NCBI GenBank assembly: GCA_019418605.1
Contig: DYBN01000024.1
Coordinates: 1-46,271, forward strand
DNA from: Sutterella sp.
GTDB lineage: Bacteria > Pseudomonadota > Gammaproteobacteria > Burkholderiales > Burkholderiaceae_F
DNA length: 46,271 nucleotides
Direction: 5' to 3'
The notes under the pieces were generated by a model, which was given only the letters and a program-made list of their open reading frames with translations, was not told where the DNA came from and did no database searches. Positions 16,153-24,157 of this stretch are shown piece after piece. The position numbers and the translations under genes were made by a program. Numbering within the stretch: the first letter of the stretch is position 1; each line of letters starts with the position of its first letter.

Positions 16153-17832
16153 TTAAATGCTTTCGAGATACTCGATCAAGGCGCGGTAGCCCCGCTCGCT
16201 CATCACGAAGGCCAAAGCCGCTTCGGCCCGGGTCATCGCAAGGTAGAGCATCGCCTTTTCGCGCGGGCCGACTTCATCAAAATCCATTTCGGTGACGATG
16301 ACGCAGGGAGCTGACAGCCCGCAGGCGCGCCGCAGCGTGTCGCAGTAGATGTCGCCTTCGGTAAAGACGCGCAGGTTGTTGGCGTCAAACTTCTCAAGCG
16401 GCTTTCTGAGGTGATGGGCGCCGAGCATCTGCCGCGAAAGAATGTCCGAGCCCGAGCGGCCGCGCCAGGAGAGCACGAAAATTTGATCGGGCCGAAAGCC
16501 GCGCGTCACAAACTCTTCAAGCGTGCGCTTTGTCGCCTTGTAGAGCGTATCGGGCCCCGTGTAGCGCTCGGCAATGAACGTGTGGTCTCCTGCAAACGAG
16601 CAGGTGCTTTCAAACTGCGGACTCACAAGCCCGAAGGCGCGAAGCTCCTCGGCCTGGCACTGCGGCACGCGCAGCGTTTCGTCTGAGTGCACGAAGATCG
16701 TCTGATCTTCATCGAACTCAATTTCGTCGCGCCCGTCGAAAACCCGGGCGTACGGGTCGCTTAAAACGTACATGCGTCCGGTTGCGGTGAGCGCCTGCGC
16801 AAGCGCCTGCACCCATTCGGGCTTGAAGCTTTGGGCGTCGTCGACAATGATGACGTCCCAGGCGTAGCGGTGTGCGTTTAAAGCGCGCATGAGCACTTCC
16901 GAGCAATAGTCGAAATATTCCGACAGCTCCTGCGCGTTGAGCGTGCTGATGTCCTTGCCCGGCCCCTCGCACTCGCAGGCAAGCTCGTGCCAGGTGCCAA
17001 GAAAGCTTGCCTTGATGCCCGCTCCCGCCTCGAGCATGCGCTCGGCAATGTTGCGCGCAAAGGTGAGATAAACGGCCTTGCGGCCGTCGGCGGCGGCAAG
17101 TTTCAGGAGGTTTTGCGCAAGCACCGTCTTGCCCGCCCCGGCCGGGGCCTCAACGACGACAAAGGGGAGCTTTGTGCGAATGCGCGGCACCCAGGCCGCA
17201 AGACCCGCCCGGGTGTTTTTTCGCGCCAGCGCGATCGCGTCGCAGATGGCCGCCGCATCGGGCTTGTAGGTGTAGTGCGAGGCAAAGAAGGACTCAAGCG
17301 CCCGGGCGTCCGATATCCGGCCCAGACACCCGGCCTCGGCATTGAATTCAACGATGCGCTGCGGCAGCCGCGCAACGCTCTTGCTGTCAAAGACGCGCCC
17401 CTCCAGATGGTTGAGCACGGCGGCGGCGCCGTCTGAAAGAACGCCGTTGGGCAGCACGAGAAAGTGCGCAAAGTGCACGGGCGAGCCAAACTGCTTCATG
17501 CGTCTGACAAGAATGCTGCTTTGCCGCGCGAGCTGCTCGCTGATGTTCTTGTCGCCCTCTCCTCCCTGGTAGTGGCGAAAGAGCCCCGCGCTCTCGTCGA
17601 CTTCAAGGCTGCCCGACTTCACCTCAAGCACGCAGACCGCCCCAAGCGGCGTGATCACGACCGTATCGAGCTCCGTGAGAGCGCGCCGGGCGTCGTCGTT
17701 GAGCACCGTGATGCCCGTCATCACGGTGTAGTCGTCGGGCAGCTCCGAGAGCAGCGCATTGACCGCGGCCTCGGCAAGACTGCCCTGCGACTTGCCGCGC
17801 GGCGACGATGCGAAATTGATGCAGCGGGCCAT
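16153..17832 (-). CDS. NERD-domain superfamily I DNA helicase
   Basis: 559 residues from the ATG at 17832. The N-terminal NERD nuclease-related domain has a nuclease-like pattern: Glu54/Asp56 in TELDTVV and Glu70-Val-Lys72 in LEVKSG. The helicase follows, with Walker A APAGAGKT (Lys235), motif Ia YLTFARN, FLGTWHELA, Walker B IIVDDAQS (Asp331/Asp332) and motif VI LYLAMTRAEAAL near the end. The DEXQ box is DDAQ, and the usual D-D-Q-Q of motif III is replaced by SDPYARVFD. It resembles UvrD-like helicases and probably cuts or unwinds DNA. It is divergent from an HNH endonuclease gene. The frame extends to 18024 without a good start; 17898 is an alternative. Role in defence or repair is inference. 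Confidence 0.8.
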   Translation of the reverse strand: MARCINFASSPRGKSQGSLAEAAVNALLSELPDDYTVMTGITVLNDDARRALTELDTVVITPLGAVCVLEVKSGSLEVDESAGLFRHYQGGEGDKNISEQLARQSSILVRRMKQFGSPVHFAHFLVLPNGVLSDGAAAVLNHLEGRVFDSKSVARLPQRIVEFNAEAGCLGRISDARALESFFASHYTYKPDAAAICDAIALARKNTRAGLAAWVPRIRTKLPFVVVEAPAGAGKTVLAQNLLKLAAADGRKAVYLTFARNIAERMLEAGAGIKASFLGTWHELACECEGPGKDISTLNAQELSEYFDYCSEVLMRALNAHRYAWDVIIVDDAQSFKPEWVQALAQALTATGRMYVLSDPYARVFDGRDEIEFDEDQTIFVHSDETLRVPQCQAEELRAFGLVSPQFESTCSFAGDHTFIAERYTGPDTLYKATKRTLEEFVTRGFRPDQIFVLSWRGRSGSDILSRQMLGAHHLRKPLEKFDANNLRVFTEGDIYCDTLRRACGLSAPCVIVTEMDFDEVGPREKAMLYLAMTRAEAALAFVMSERGYRALIEYLESI

Positions 17833-18017
17833 AAGCGAAACAAAGCTCCAAAAGGGTGCGCGCGCACTTTTCCCCAAAGCCTGGCGCACGGAAAGCATTG
17901 TAGGCGCAAGGCGGCAGCCTCCAACCCGGACGGGCTGCGCTTTCCTTTGCCTTTGCTTTTCACTGGGCTCGCGCGGGCTTTCCGGCCGCACCTTCGCGTC
18001 CCTAAATCCAGGCCTTC

Positions 18018-18025
18018 GATACAAT
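18018..18025 (+). promoter_or_regulatory. Candidate extended -10 element for the HNH gene
   Basis: GATACAAT lies about 95 bp before the preferred HNH start at 18120. The same GATACAAT string occurs 38 bp before the KTSC gene start at 34091. A -35 is not obvious. If this is the promoter, the ATG at 18024 that overlaps it cannot be the start. Confidence 0.35.
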
Positions 18026-18119
18026 GGACAAACGGAAATACACGACGACCGCAGCGGGCGTCTGCGCTCGCAAAACGCCCGCGGCGCCCGGCCCTCTTTT
18101 TCTTACAAACGCCCCTCTC

Positions 18120-19250
18120 ATGCAGCCTTTGTCGGCGGAAGACTTTCTCGATCGCATGCAGCAGCTCATCCTCGGCACGTCGATGAACAGCACCTACAAG
18201 CTTGCGCTGCTCATGTCGGTGACCGATGCTGCGCTTGCGTTTGCTCCGACGGGCCTCAACGAGGAGACCTGCCGCATTCCGCTCTCGCGCGTGGCGCTGG
18301 AGTTTCTGCGCATCTACTGGCCGCAGCGGCTGCCCTTTTCTTCAGGCCTGCCGGGCGTTGCGCCGGCAAGGCTCTCGCAGGGGATCAACCGCCGCGCGGG
18401 CGCCAAATCTTCCGACGCCGTCTTTACGATCATCGACGAGGCGCTTGAAGAGGCGCACCGCCTGCACCCCGAGGCAGGCATCGTCACGTTCGAGCAGTTT
18501 TCCCGCTGCGGAGGGCTGCTTCAAAAGGCCGCGCGCCGCTGCACGGCGCTTTTAAAGAAAAACCCCTTGAAGTACATCGCTCCCGAGGCTGATTTTCTCT
18601 TTGAGCAAAAGGGCGACGCGCTCGAGCTTGCTGCCTTTAGCGTGCATCTGCTGCAGCGCTTTCGCCCGATCATCAACGAGCTTGTTGAGTCGCGCTGGGT
18701 GGCGCATCTGCGCGGCATCGAGAGCAACGATTCCATCCTGGGGCAGGCTCCCGGAGCGTCGCTGCGCGACTTTCTCTTTAACCCCGTGCGCGGCGACACG
18801 CTCGCGGGCATTCGCCGCGCGCTCGTCGAGATCACCGGCGCGCGCTGCTTTTACTGCGGCAAAAAAATCGCAAGGCACGACGCGCTGCACGTCGATCACT
18901 TCCTGCCCTTTACGCGCTACGCGCACACGCGGCTGTTTAATTTCGTGCTCGCCTGTCCCTCGTGCAACGCAAGCAAGTCCAACTGGCTGGCGGGGGCGAG
19001 GCACGTTGAACACTGGGTCGAGCGCAACGCCGACTACGCCGCACCCATTCTCGAAGCGTCGGCTGACTTTGCGCCCGCGGGCGGCCTGGAGGTGGCCAAC
19101 ATGGCGCTTTCCCTCTACGGTCTTGCCGCAGGCCACGCCGAGCCCCTGTGGCTGGAGCGCAGCAAGCCTCGCCAAGCCCTCTACGAGAACATCCTTCCCG
19201 CTCTTCAGGAAAACCGCACGACCATGCTCGCGCTTGGCGCGAGCGCCTGA
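18120..19250 (+). CDS. HNH endonuclease with helical N-terminal domain
   Basis: 376 residues from the ATG at 18120; a longer frame starts at 18024. The C-terminal third carries a zinc-stabilised HNH nuclease: Cys243-x2-Cys246, the catalytic LHVDHFLPF (Asp259, His260), Asn274, and Cys279-x2-Cys282 followed by NASKSN. This module nicks or cuts DNA with one metal ion. The first 240 residues are helical, open with NSTYKLALLMSVTDAAL and have no name I can give. The gene is divergent from the NERD helicase and followed after 9 bp by a GntR regulator. Nuclease plus helicase partners are typical of restriction or anti-phage modules, so that is a reasonable hypothesis, not a demonstrated role. Confidence 0.8.
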   Translation: MQPLSAEDFLDRMQQLILGTSMNSTYKLALLMSVTDAALAFAPTGLNEETCRIPLSRVALEFLRIYWPQRLPFSSGLPGVAPARLSQGINRRAGAKSSDAVFTIIDEALEEAHRLHPEAGIVTFEQFSRCGGLLQKAARRCTALLKKNPLKYIAPEADFLFEQKGDALELAAFSVHLLQRFRPIINELVESRWVAHLRGIESNDSILGQAPGASLRDFLFNPVRGDTLAGIRRALVEITGARCFYCGKKIARHDALHVDHFLPFTRYAHTRLFNFVLACPSCNASKSNWLAGARHVEHWVERNADYAAPILEASADFAPAGGLEVANMALSLYGLAAGHAEPLWLERSKPRQALYENILPALQENRTTMLALGASA

Positions 19251-19259
19251 CATCCGCCC

Positions 19260-20015
19260 ATGCCCGCATCCGTCAGCAAAAATCCCCTCTACTCCCAGGT
19301 CCACAAACTGCTTTTGGACCGCATCCTGACGGGCTTTTGGAAGCCCGGGGAGAAGCTGCCGGCCGAAACCGCGCTCGCGCAGCACTTCGGCGTCTCTCTC
19401 GGGACCGTGCGGCACGCCGTCGAGCTGCTCGTGGCCGAAAACATTCTCGTGCGGCGCGAGGGGGCGGGCACGTTTGTCACCACCTACCGCACCGCGGGCT
19501 ACTGGAACCGCTTTCAGCCCTTTGACACGGTCGAGGCAAGCGAGCGCTACGATCTGCGCCGCTTCATTTTGCTCGAGACAAAGGCCTCGCCCGTCGAAGC
19601 CAGCAGCGCACTGGGACTTGCCGACGGCACCCCGATGATTCACATCGTGCGGCACATGGTGCGGCTCTCGGGCCCCCGCAAATCCATTGAGACGATCGTC
19701 ACCGTCGACGAGCTTTATCTGCGCTGCGACGTCTTCAAGGGGCTCAACGAGGCGTTTCTTCTCACGCGCTTTCTGCCCTCGGACTCGCTCTACAAGTTCT
19801 ACGACCGGGAGTTCGGCGTCGTCGTCACGCGGCAAAAGTGCGCCGTCTCCTGCGAAGACGTCGACGGAGAGCTCGCGCGTGCGCTGCGGCTTTCCTCCCC
19901 CATGCGGGCCCTGCGGCTTGACCGCGTCTCCTACGCCTTCGGCACCGAGCCTGTCGAGTACCGCATCTACCGCTCAAGAGCGCAGGAGGCGCGGCTCATT
20001 TTCGACCTCAACTAA
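19260..20015 (+). CDS. GntR-family regulator with UTRA domain (HutC subfamily)
   Basis: 251 residues. The winged helix is typical: YSQVHKLLLDRILTGFWKPGEKLPAETALAQHFGVS then TVRHAVELLVAENILVRREGAGTFV. Residues from about 95 form the UTRA ligand-binding domain, ending in the characteristic VEYRIYRSRAQEARLIFDL. HutC-type repressors sense small metabolites and usually control transport or catabolism. It starts 9 bp after the HNH stop, so it may be translated from the HNH transcript, but functionally it fits better with the convergent ABC importer at 20152-23116 or the AEC carrier. Confidence 0.87.
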   Translation: MPASVSKNPLYSQVHKLLLDRILTGFWKPGEKLPAETALAQHFGVSLGTVRHAVELLVAENILVRREGAGTFVTTYRTAGYWNRFQPFDTVEASERYDLRRFILLETKASPVEASSALGLADGTPMIHIVRHMVRLSGPRKSIETIVTVDELYLRCDVFKGLNEAFLLTRFLPSDSLYKFYDREFGVVVTRQKCAVSCEDVDGELARALRLSSPMRALRLDRVSYAFGTEPVEYRIYRSRAQEARLIFDLN

Positions 20016-20056
20016 AGAGCGCCGGCGGGCCCCTTTTTGTTGAATTCCCGCAAACG

Positions 20057-20096
20057 AAAAAAAGAGGCCGCCTCCTCCCATACGGAAGACGACCTC
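20057..20096 (-). terminator. Intrinsic terminator of the ABC importer operon
   Basis: On the minus strand GAGGTCGTC (plus 20088-20096) pairs with GGCGGCCTC (plus 20064-20072) over nine positions including two G-U wobbles, followed by seven T (plus A-run 20057-20063). The wobbles pair only in the minus-strand RNA. It follows the permease stop by about 55 bp. Confidence 0.8.
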
Positions 20097-20151
20097 AAAA
20101 AAAATGCTTGGCGGCCGAAGGATTTTCTTTGCTATCCCTTTGGCTTCGGCG

Positions 20152-20997
20152 CTACATGCCGCTGCCCTTCAAGGTTTTTGAGGAGCCGGCGTGCGGCTGC
20201 CAGCGCATGGCGCGCCGCTCGACGATGCCCACAAGCCAGTCGAGCACCAGGGCAAAGATGGTGAGCACGAGAATGCCCGCCATGACCGTGTTGATGTCAA
20301 AGACGCCTTCGGCCTGCAGGATCAGGTAGCCCACGCCGTGGCTTGATCCCAGGTACTCGCCCACGACCGCGCCGACAAAAGCCATGCCCACCGACGTGTG
20401 CAGCGACGAAAACACCCAGCTCATGGCCGAGGGCAGATAGACGTTCTTTAACAGCTGATTGCGGTTGGCCCCCAGCATCCGGGCCGAGGCGAGCACGTTG
20501 GGGTTGACTTCGCGCACGCCCTGATAGACGTTGAAGAAGACGATGAAAAAGACAAGCGTCACGCCAAGGGCCACCTTGCTTGCGATTCCCAGGCCGAACC
20601 AAACGGCAAAGATCGGCGCGAGAATCACGCGCGGCATCGAGTTGAGCCCCTTGATGAAGGGGTCGGCCACGGCCGCGGCAAAGGGCGACAGCGCAAGCCA
20701 CATGCCCGTGGCTCCGCCCGTGACGGTGCCTACGAGAAAGGCGAGAATCGTTTCAATGAGCGTGGTCCAGAGGTGCGCGTAGATGTCGGCGTTGACGACG
20801 AACCAGTCCCAGATGCGTGAAAAGATTACGAGCGGCTCGCCAAAGAAGAAGGCCGCCTGATTGTCGTTGTCAAAGACAAAGGCGGGAATAAGACCAGGCT
20901 TTGTGAGGGCCCACCAGACGATGAAGAGCCCGGCCAGAAGGCCGAACTGCCAGACGCGAAGCTTCAGGCGGTATTTGGTGACGTTGTTGATCGACAT
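20152..20997 (-). CDS. ABC importer permease (NitT/TauT family)
   Basis: 281 residues from the second ATG (20997), which is 9 nt from GGGAG; the first ATG at 21003 is too close to it. About six membrane segments and the cytoplasmic loop VYQGVREVNPNVLASARMLGANRNQLLKNVYLP, which contains the EAA motif that docks on the ATPase. The family imports sulfonates, taurine, nitrate, cyanate, bicarbonate or pyrimidine precursors. It is the last gene of a binding protein - ATPase - permease set. Loss of the last transmembrane pair is not apparent. Substrate is open. Confidence 0.9.
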   Translation of the reverse strand: MSINNVTKYRLKLRVWQFGLLAGLFIVWWALTKPGLIPAFVFDNDNQAAFFFGEPLVIFSRIWDWFVVNADIYAHLWTTLIETILAFLVGTVTGGATGMWLALSPFAAAVADPFIKGLNSMPRVILAPIFAVWFGLGIASKVALGVTLVFFIVFFNVYQGVREVNPNVLASARMLGANRNQLLKNVYLPSAMSWVFSSLHTSVGMAFVGAVVGEYLGSSHGVGYLILQAEGVFDINTVMAGILVLTIFALVLDWLVGIVERRAMRWQPHAGSSKTLKGSGM

Positions 20998-21056
20998 GTG
21001 CATGTTCTCCCGAGAGGTTCCTTTTTCTTTTTGACTCTGTCTGCGGCGCAGGCGGC

Positions 21057-21878
21057 TTACGGCTGCACCTTGCGCTGCATTTGCGCGTAGCCCTTGAGGA
21101 CTTCGTCGCGCAGCACCGACCAGATGGCCGTGTGCAGCTCAATAAAGCGCGGCGTCACGCGCACTTCGCTGACGTCGCGCGGTCTCGGAAGATCGATGAT
21201 GAATTCCCCAATGGGGTGGCTCTCGGGGCCGGCGCTTAAAACCACGACGCGGTCGCTCATTGAAATCGCCTCGTCGAGATCGTGCGTAATAAAGAGCACG
21301 GCCTTGCGCTTGGCCTGCCAGAGATTCAAAAGCTCGTTTTCCATGAGCTGGCGCGTCTGAATGTCAAGCGCCGAGAAGGACTCGTCCATGAGAATGATGT
21401 CGGGGTCCTTGATGAGGGTCTGCGCCATTGCCACGCGCTTTCGCATGCCGCCCGAGAGGTGGTGCGGATAGCGGTCTTCAAAGCCCGTCAAACCCACACG
21501 GGCGAGCCACTCGCGAGCCCTTTGACGCGCCTCGTCTTCGGGCACGCCCTCAAAAATCAAGCCCGCCGCCACATTGTCAAGCGCGCTCTTCCAGGGCATG
21601 AGGCTGTCGGCCTGAAACATGTAGCCTGCGCGGCGATTAAGGCCCGTCAAGGGCTCTCCAAAGATTTTTACCTCTCCTGCGCTTGGCTCCAAAAGCCCCG
21701 CGCTCATGTTCAAAAGCGTCGACTTGCCGCAGCCCGTGGGGCCCACGACGCTCACAAATTCACCGTCGGCCACCGTGAGGTTGACTCCCTTGACGGCCGT
21801 GTAGACGCTCATCACGCCCGAGTCGTCGCTCACAAACGTGCAAGCGATGTCGGACAATTCAATTGCCGGTTTGGACAT
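21057..21878 (-). CDS. ABC importer ATPase (NitT/TauT family)
   Basis: 273 residues. Walker A GPTGCGKST at 46-54, Q-loop Gln89, signature LSGGM at 141-145, Walker B IILMDE at 161-166, and switch His199 (FITHD). The residues after the Walker B Glu read SFSALD, normal for this family. It powers import through the permease encoded 53 bp downstream. AGGAAAG lies about 12 nt before the ATG. The 212-bp gap to the upstream binding-protein gene holds a strong hairpin, so its expression may be set separately from that of the binding protein. Confidence 0.92.
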   Translation of the reverse strand: MSKPAIELSDIACTFVSDDSGVMSVYTAVKGVNLTVADGEFVSVVGPTGCGKSTLLNMSAGLLEPSAGEVKIFGEPLTGLNRRAGYMFQADSLMPWKSALDNVAAGLIFEGVPEDEARQRAREWLARVGLTGFEDRYPHHLSGGMRKRVAMAQTLIKDPDIILMDESFSALDIQTRQLMENELLNLWQAKRKAVLFITHDLDEAISMSDRVVVLSAGPESHPIGEFIIDLPRPRDVSEVRVTPRFIELHTAIWSVLRDEVLKGYAQMQRKVQP

Positions 21879-22046
21879 TTTCTTTTTGTTCTTTCCTGCT
21901 TTTGCAAGGATGAAAAGGGGTTGATCGTGGTTGTATGGGCAACCGGGGACGGCTCACGGCAGCCGCAGACGCGCGCTCGCGCTGCAAAAGGCTGCCGGAG
22001 CCGCTTTAAAAATGCTCTTTGCTATTAAACCCAGCCCTCAAGGCCC

Positions 22047-22080
22047 CTGCGCGGCGCCTTAAAAAAAGGCTCCCGCGCAG
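22047..22080 (-). terminator. Strong intra-operon hairpin after the binding-protein gene
   Basis: CTGCGCGG (22047-22054) and CCGCGCAG (22073-22080) pair perfectly, with a further GCCTT/AAGGC inside (22056-22060, 22066-22070). In the minus-strand RNA the T-run is inside the loop, not after the stem, so it looks more like an RNA-stabilising or partly terminating hairpin. The rest of the gap 21879-22090 shows only a weaker GGCAGCC/GGCTGCC repeat. Confidence 0.55.
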
Positions 22081-22090
22081 ACCCTGCAGC

Positions 22091-23116
22091 TTAGGCCGGA
22101 TACTTCTTCCAGGCCTGCTCCACAAACTGGTTGGTGTAGGTCGCCTTGAAGTCGGGCTTGAAGTTCTCGAGCTTGTCGTTGACGATCTGCAGCATCTTGA
22201 AGGAGATTTCAGGCGCCTTCTCGGGGATGTAGCCGTCGGGAGAAAGGGCCGGGCGGTTCTTGAGGAACCCTTCGACGTAGATTTCCTTGTTGCCAAGGAA
22301 GTAGGACTCGGGCACGGCCTTGACGATGTCCTCGGCCGTGGCCTTGGCAAGCCAGCGGTCGGCGCGCACGACGGCGTTGGCAAGCCCCTGCACGATCTCC
22401 GGATTTTCCTTGATGTAGCGCGTGGGCGCATACAGGCACCCGGCAACGAGCGGGCCGCCGAAGAGCTCGTCGCTTTCCTTGACGACGCGCGTATCGGCCA
22501 CGATGCGGATGATGTCGTCCTTGACGAGCGTGGCGATCACGGGATCGAGATTGACGAAGGCGTCGATCTGGCCCGAGCGCATGGCGGCCACGGCAGCCGA
22601 CGAGGAGCCCACGCCGATGAAGGAGACTTCATTGGCCTTGATGCCAGCGGTGCTCAGCACATAAAGGGCGATGGCGTGCGAGCTCGAGCCCGGGGACGTG
22701 ACGCCGATCTTTTTGCCCTTCAAATCGGCAAGCGACTTGTAGCCCGGCATCGTCTTGTTGCTCACCGCAAAGACGCACTGCGGCGCGCGCCCCTGCAGCA
22801 CGAAGGCCTGCAGCGACTGGCGGCGCGCCTGCATGGCAAGCGTGTGCTCAAAGGCGCCCGAGACGACGTCGGCCGAGCCCCCGACCACGGCCTGCAGCGA
22901 GCGCGAGCCGCCCTGAAAGTCGATGATTTCCACGTCAAGCCCCTCGTCCTTGAAGTAGCCCAGCGACTCGGCAATCGAAATCGGCAGGTAGTAGTAAAGA
23001 GCCTTGCCGCCCACGGCGATTTTGACGGACTTGCCGGCGGCAAACGCAGCCGGAGCCGAGCCGACGGCGGCTGCGGCCGCGGCCGCGGCGATGAACTGAC
23101 GGCGGGTAAAGAGCAT
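22091..23116 (-). CDS. ABC importer substrate-binding protein (SsuA/TauA/NMT1 type)
   Basis: 341 residues from the ATG at 23116, preceded by GGAG. The first 27 residues (LFTRRQFIAAAAAAAAVGSAPAAFA) carry twin arginines and an Ala-rich core ending in a signal-peptidase site, so the protein is periplasmic. The mature part shows YYYLPISIAESLGYFKDEGLDVEIIDFQGGSRSLQAVVGGSADVV and LADLKGKKIGVTSPGSSSH, typical of the NMT1/SsuA fold. It captures a small anion or sulfonate-like ligand and hands it to the permease. The operon is preceded by a regulatory leader with a terminator, described separately. ThiY-type pyrimidine binding is an alternative, but no THI box is present. Confidence 0.88.
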   Translation of the reverse strand: MLFTRRQFIAAAAAAAAVGSAPAAFAAGKSVKIAVGGKALYYYLPISIAESLGYFKDEGLDVEIIDFQGGSRSLQAVVGGSADVVSGAFEHTLAMQARRQSLQAFVLQGRAPQCVFAVSNKTMPGYKSLADLKGKKIGVTSPGSSSHAIALYVLSTAGIKANEVSFIGVGSSSAAVAAMRSGQIDAFVNLDPVIATLVKDDIIRIVADTRVVKESDELFGGPLVAGCLYAPTRYIKENPEIVQGLANAVVRADRWLAKATAEDIVKAVPESYFLGNKEIYVEGFLKNRPALSPDGYIPEKAPEISFKMLQIVNDKLENFKPDFKATYTNQFVEQAWKKYPA

Positions 23117-23141
23117 TTTCAATTCTCCAATACGAAAAAAA

Positions 23142-23324
23142 ACGCACGACCCCAAAAAGGGATGTGCGTCTGTTTGGTGATTCATTTTTTTGCACTGCAC
23201 CTTCTTGAGGGAGCGGTGCGCATCTAGGAGTTTGGGGAAATCTTCCTTTTCGGGGATCCTCGCGCCGGTTGGTGCGGCTGATTTCACCCTCTCCCGCAAG
23301 GAAAGGGTTCATGCACCGACGCAC
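23142..23324 (-). promoter_or_regulatory. Structured leader with intrinsic terminator, riboswitch-like
   Basis: In the minus-strand RNA the segment read from plus 23170-23164 (GACGCAC) can pair with GTGCGT read from 23147-23142, giving a terminator hairpin with a TTTTT loop and an eight-T tail just 18 nt before the binding-protein ATG. The same GACGCAC can instead pair with GTGCGTC read from 23324-23318, which would prevent the terminator. Between the two halves of this outer stem lie a hairpin at 23286-23308 (9 bp with one G-U that only pairs in this strand), a small GCCG/CGGC stem at 23264-23278 and GCACC/GGTGC at 23197-23219. This is the layout of a riboswitch or attenuator. I found no match to THI, RFN or other known aptamers; a weak likeness to the glycine aptamer core (GGGAGAG ... 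CCGAA ... ACUC) is probably chance. Confidence 0.55.
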
Positions 23325-23371
23325 GCGCGCATGCCCTTTCCGGCTCCTAGAGCTAGAGATAGCAAGCGCAA

Positions 23372-23420
23372 CAGACCGCGGGCCTTCTGAAGAAGGCCCT
23401 CCTTGGCAAAGGTCGGTCTG
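23372..23420. repeat. Nested inverted repeats
   Basis: CAGACCG (23372-23378) and CGGTCTG (23414-23420) enclose a perfect 9-bp hairpin GGGCCTTCT/AGAAGGCCC (23380-23388, 23391-23399). The stretch 23325-23557 between the leader and recR shows no gene that I can support. Confidence 0.4.
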
Positions 23421-23557
23421 AAGTACGTCATGTCACTTGATCCTGATTCCAACCGCGCCGGCCGCAATGAGCCAAACGCCGTTCTTCGCAAGATAGCGCG
23501 CGGCAAAAACCTTGTCAACAGCCGCAAAAGCACGAAGGAGCGCAGCGCCTTGCGCGC

Positions 23558-24157
23558 CTACCTGCGGCCGGCCACGGCCGAGGCGATCGTGGCGGCGTCC
23601 GTGTATTCAATTTCAACGCCGCTTGGCAGCCCCTTGGCAAGCCGCGTGACGCGAATCTGCGGGCGGTACTTCTTGATGACGGAGGCAAGCAGATGCGCCG
23701 TCGTCTCTCCCTCGGCCGTAAAGCTCGTGGCAAGCACCACCTCGAGCACGTCTTCGTCGGCGATGCGCTTTAAAAGCGCGGGGACGCCGAGCTCCTCGGG
23801 CCCCACCCCGAGCAGCGGATTGACGCGCCCCATGAGCACAAAGTAGCCCCCCTTGTAGGCGACGGAAGCCTCGATTGCCTTGAGGTCTGCGGGCGACTCC
23901 ACCACGCAGACGACGTGCGAGTCGCGCGCGGGATCGCTGCAAAGCCCGCACAGGGGCTGCGTGGTCAGCGTATGGCAGCGCGGGCAGTGATGCACGCTTT
24001 TAATCGCCTCGGAGAGCTTCTCGCAGAGCCGTTTGGCCTCGCCCCTGCGCGTCGTGAGCAGCTCGGAGACGATGCGCGAGGCCGAGCGGGGCCCGAGCCC
24101 CGGCAAGTCGGCAAAGAGCTCTTCGAGTTCCGCGATGTTTTGATCGGTGACGGTCAT
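23558..24157 (-). CDS. recR: Recombination mediator protein RecR
   Basis: 199 residues, the expected length. A helix-hairpin-helix is at PGLGPRSASRI (19-29), the zinc site uses Cys58, Cys61, Cys70 and Cys73, and the Toprim domain follows (VVESPADLKAIE, then GYFVLMGRVNPLLGVGPEEL and the TAEGETTA segment). RecR with RecF/RecO loads RecA at gapped DNA. In most relatives it follows dnaX and ybaB; here the upstream neighbour at 24489 points away, so it seems to have lost that context. The start at 24157 is preceded by AACTC and no strong ribosome site. Confidence 0.95.
   Translation of the reverse strand: MTVTDQNIAELEELFADLPGLGPRSASRIVSELLTTRRGEAKRLCEKLSEAIKSVHHCPRCHTLTTQPLCGLCSDPARDSHVVCVVESPADLKAIEASVAYKGGYFVLMGRVNPLLGVGPEELGVPALLKRIADEDVLEVVLATSFTAEGETTAHLLASVIKKYRPQIRVTRLAKGLPSGVEIEYTDAATIASAVAGRR

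Noticed and set aside
16153..18024. Longer N-terminus for the NERD helicase reaching 18024
   Set aside because: The added 64 residues are Arg/Pro-rich without motif and start at a TTG overlapping the divergent promoter.
23142..23324. Known TPP or FMN riboswitch
   Set aside because: Although AGGGTGAAAT and ACCGGCG strings occur, the CTGAGA and other THI-box parts and the remaining RFN stems are absent.
23403..23846. 147-residue plus-strand frame over the recR 3' half
   Set aside because: Ser/Thr-rich shadow of recR; the part before recR shows no recognisable domain.
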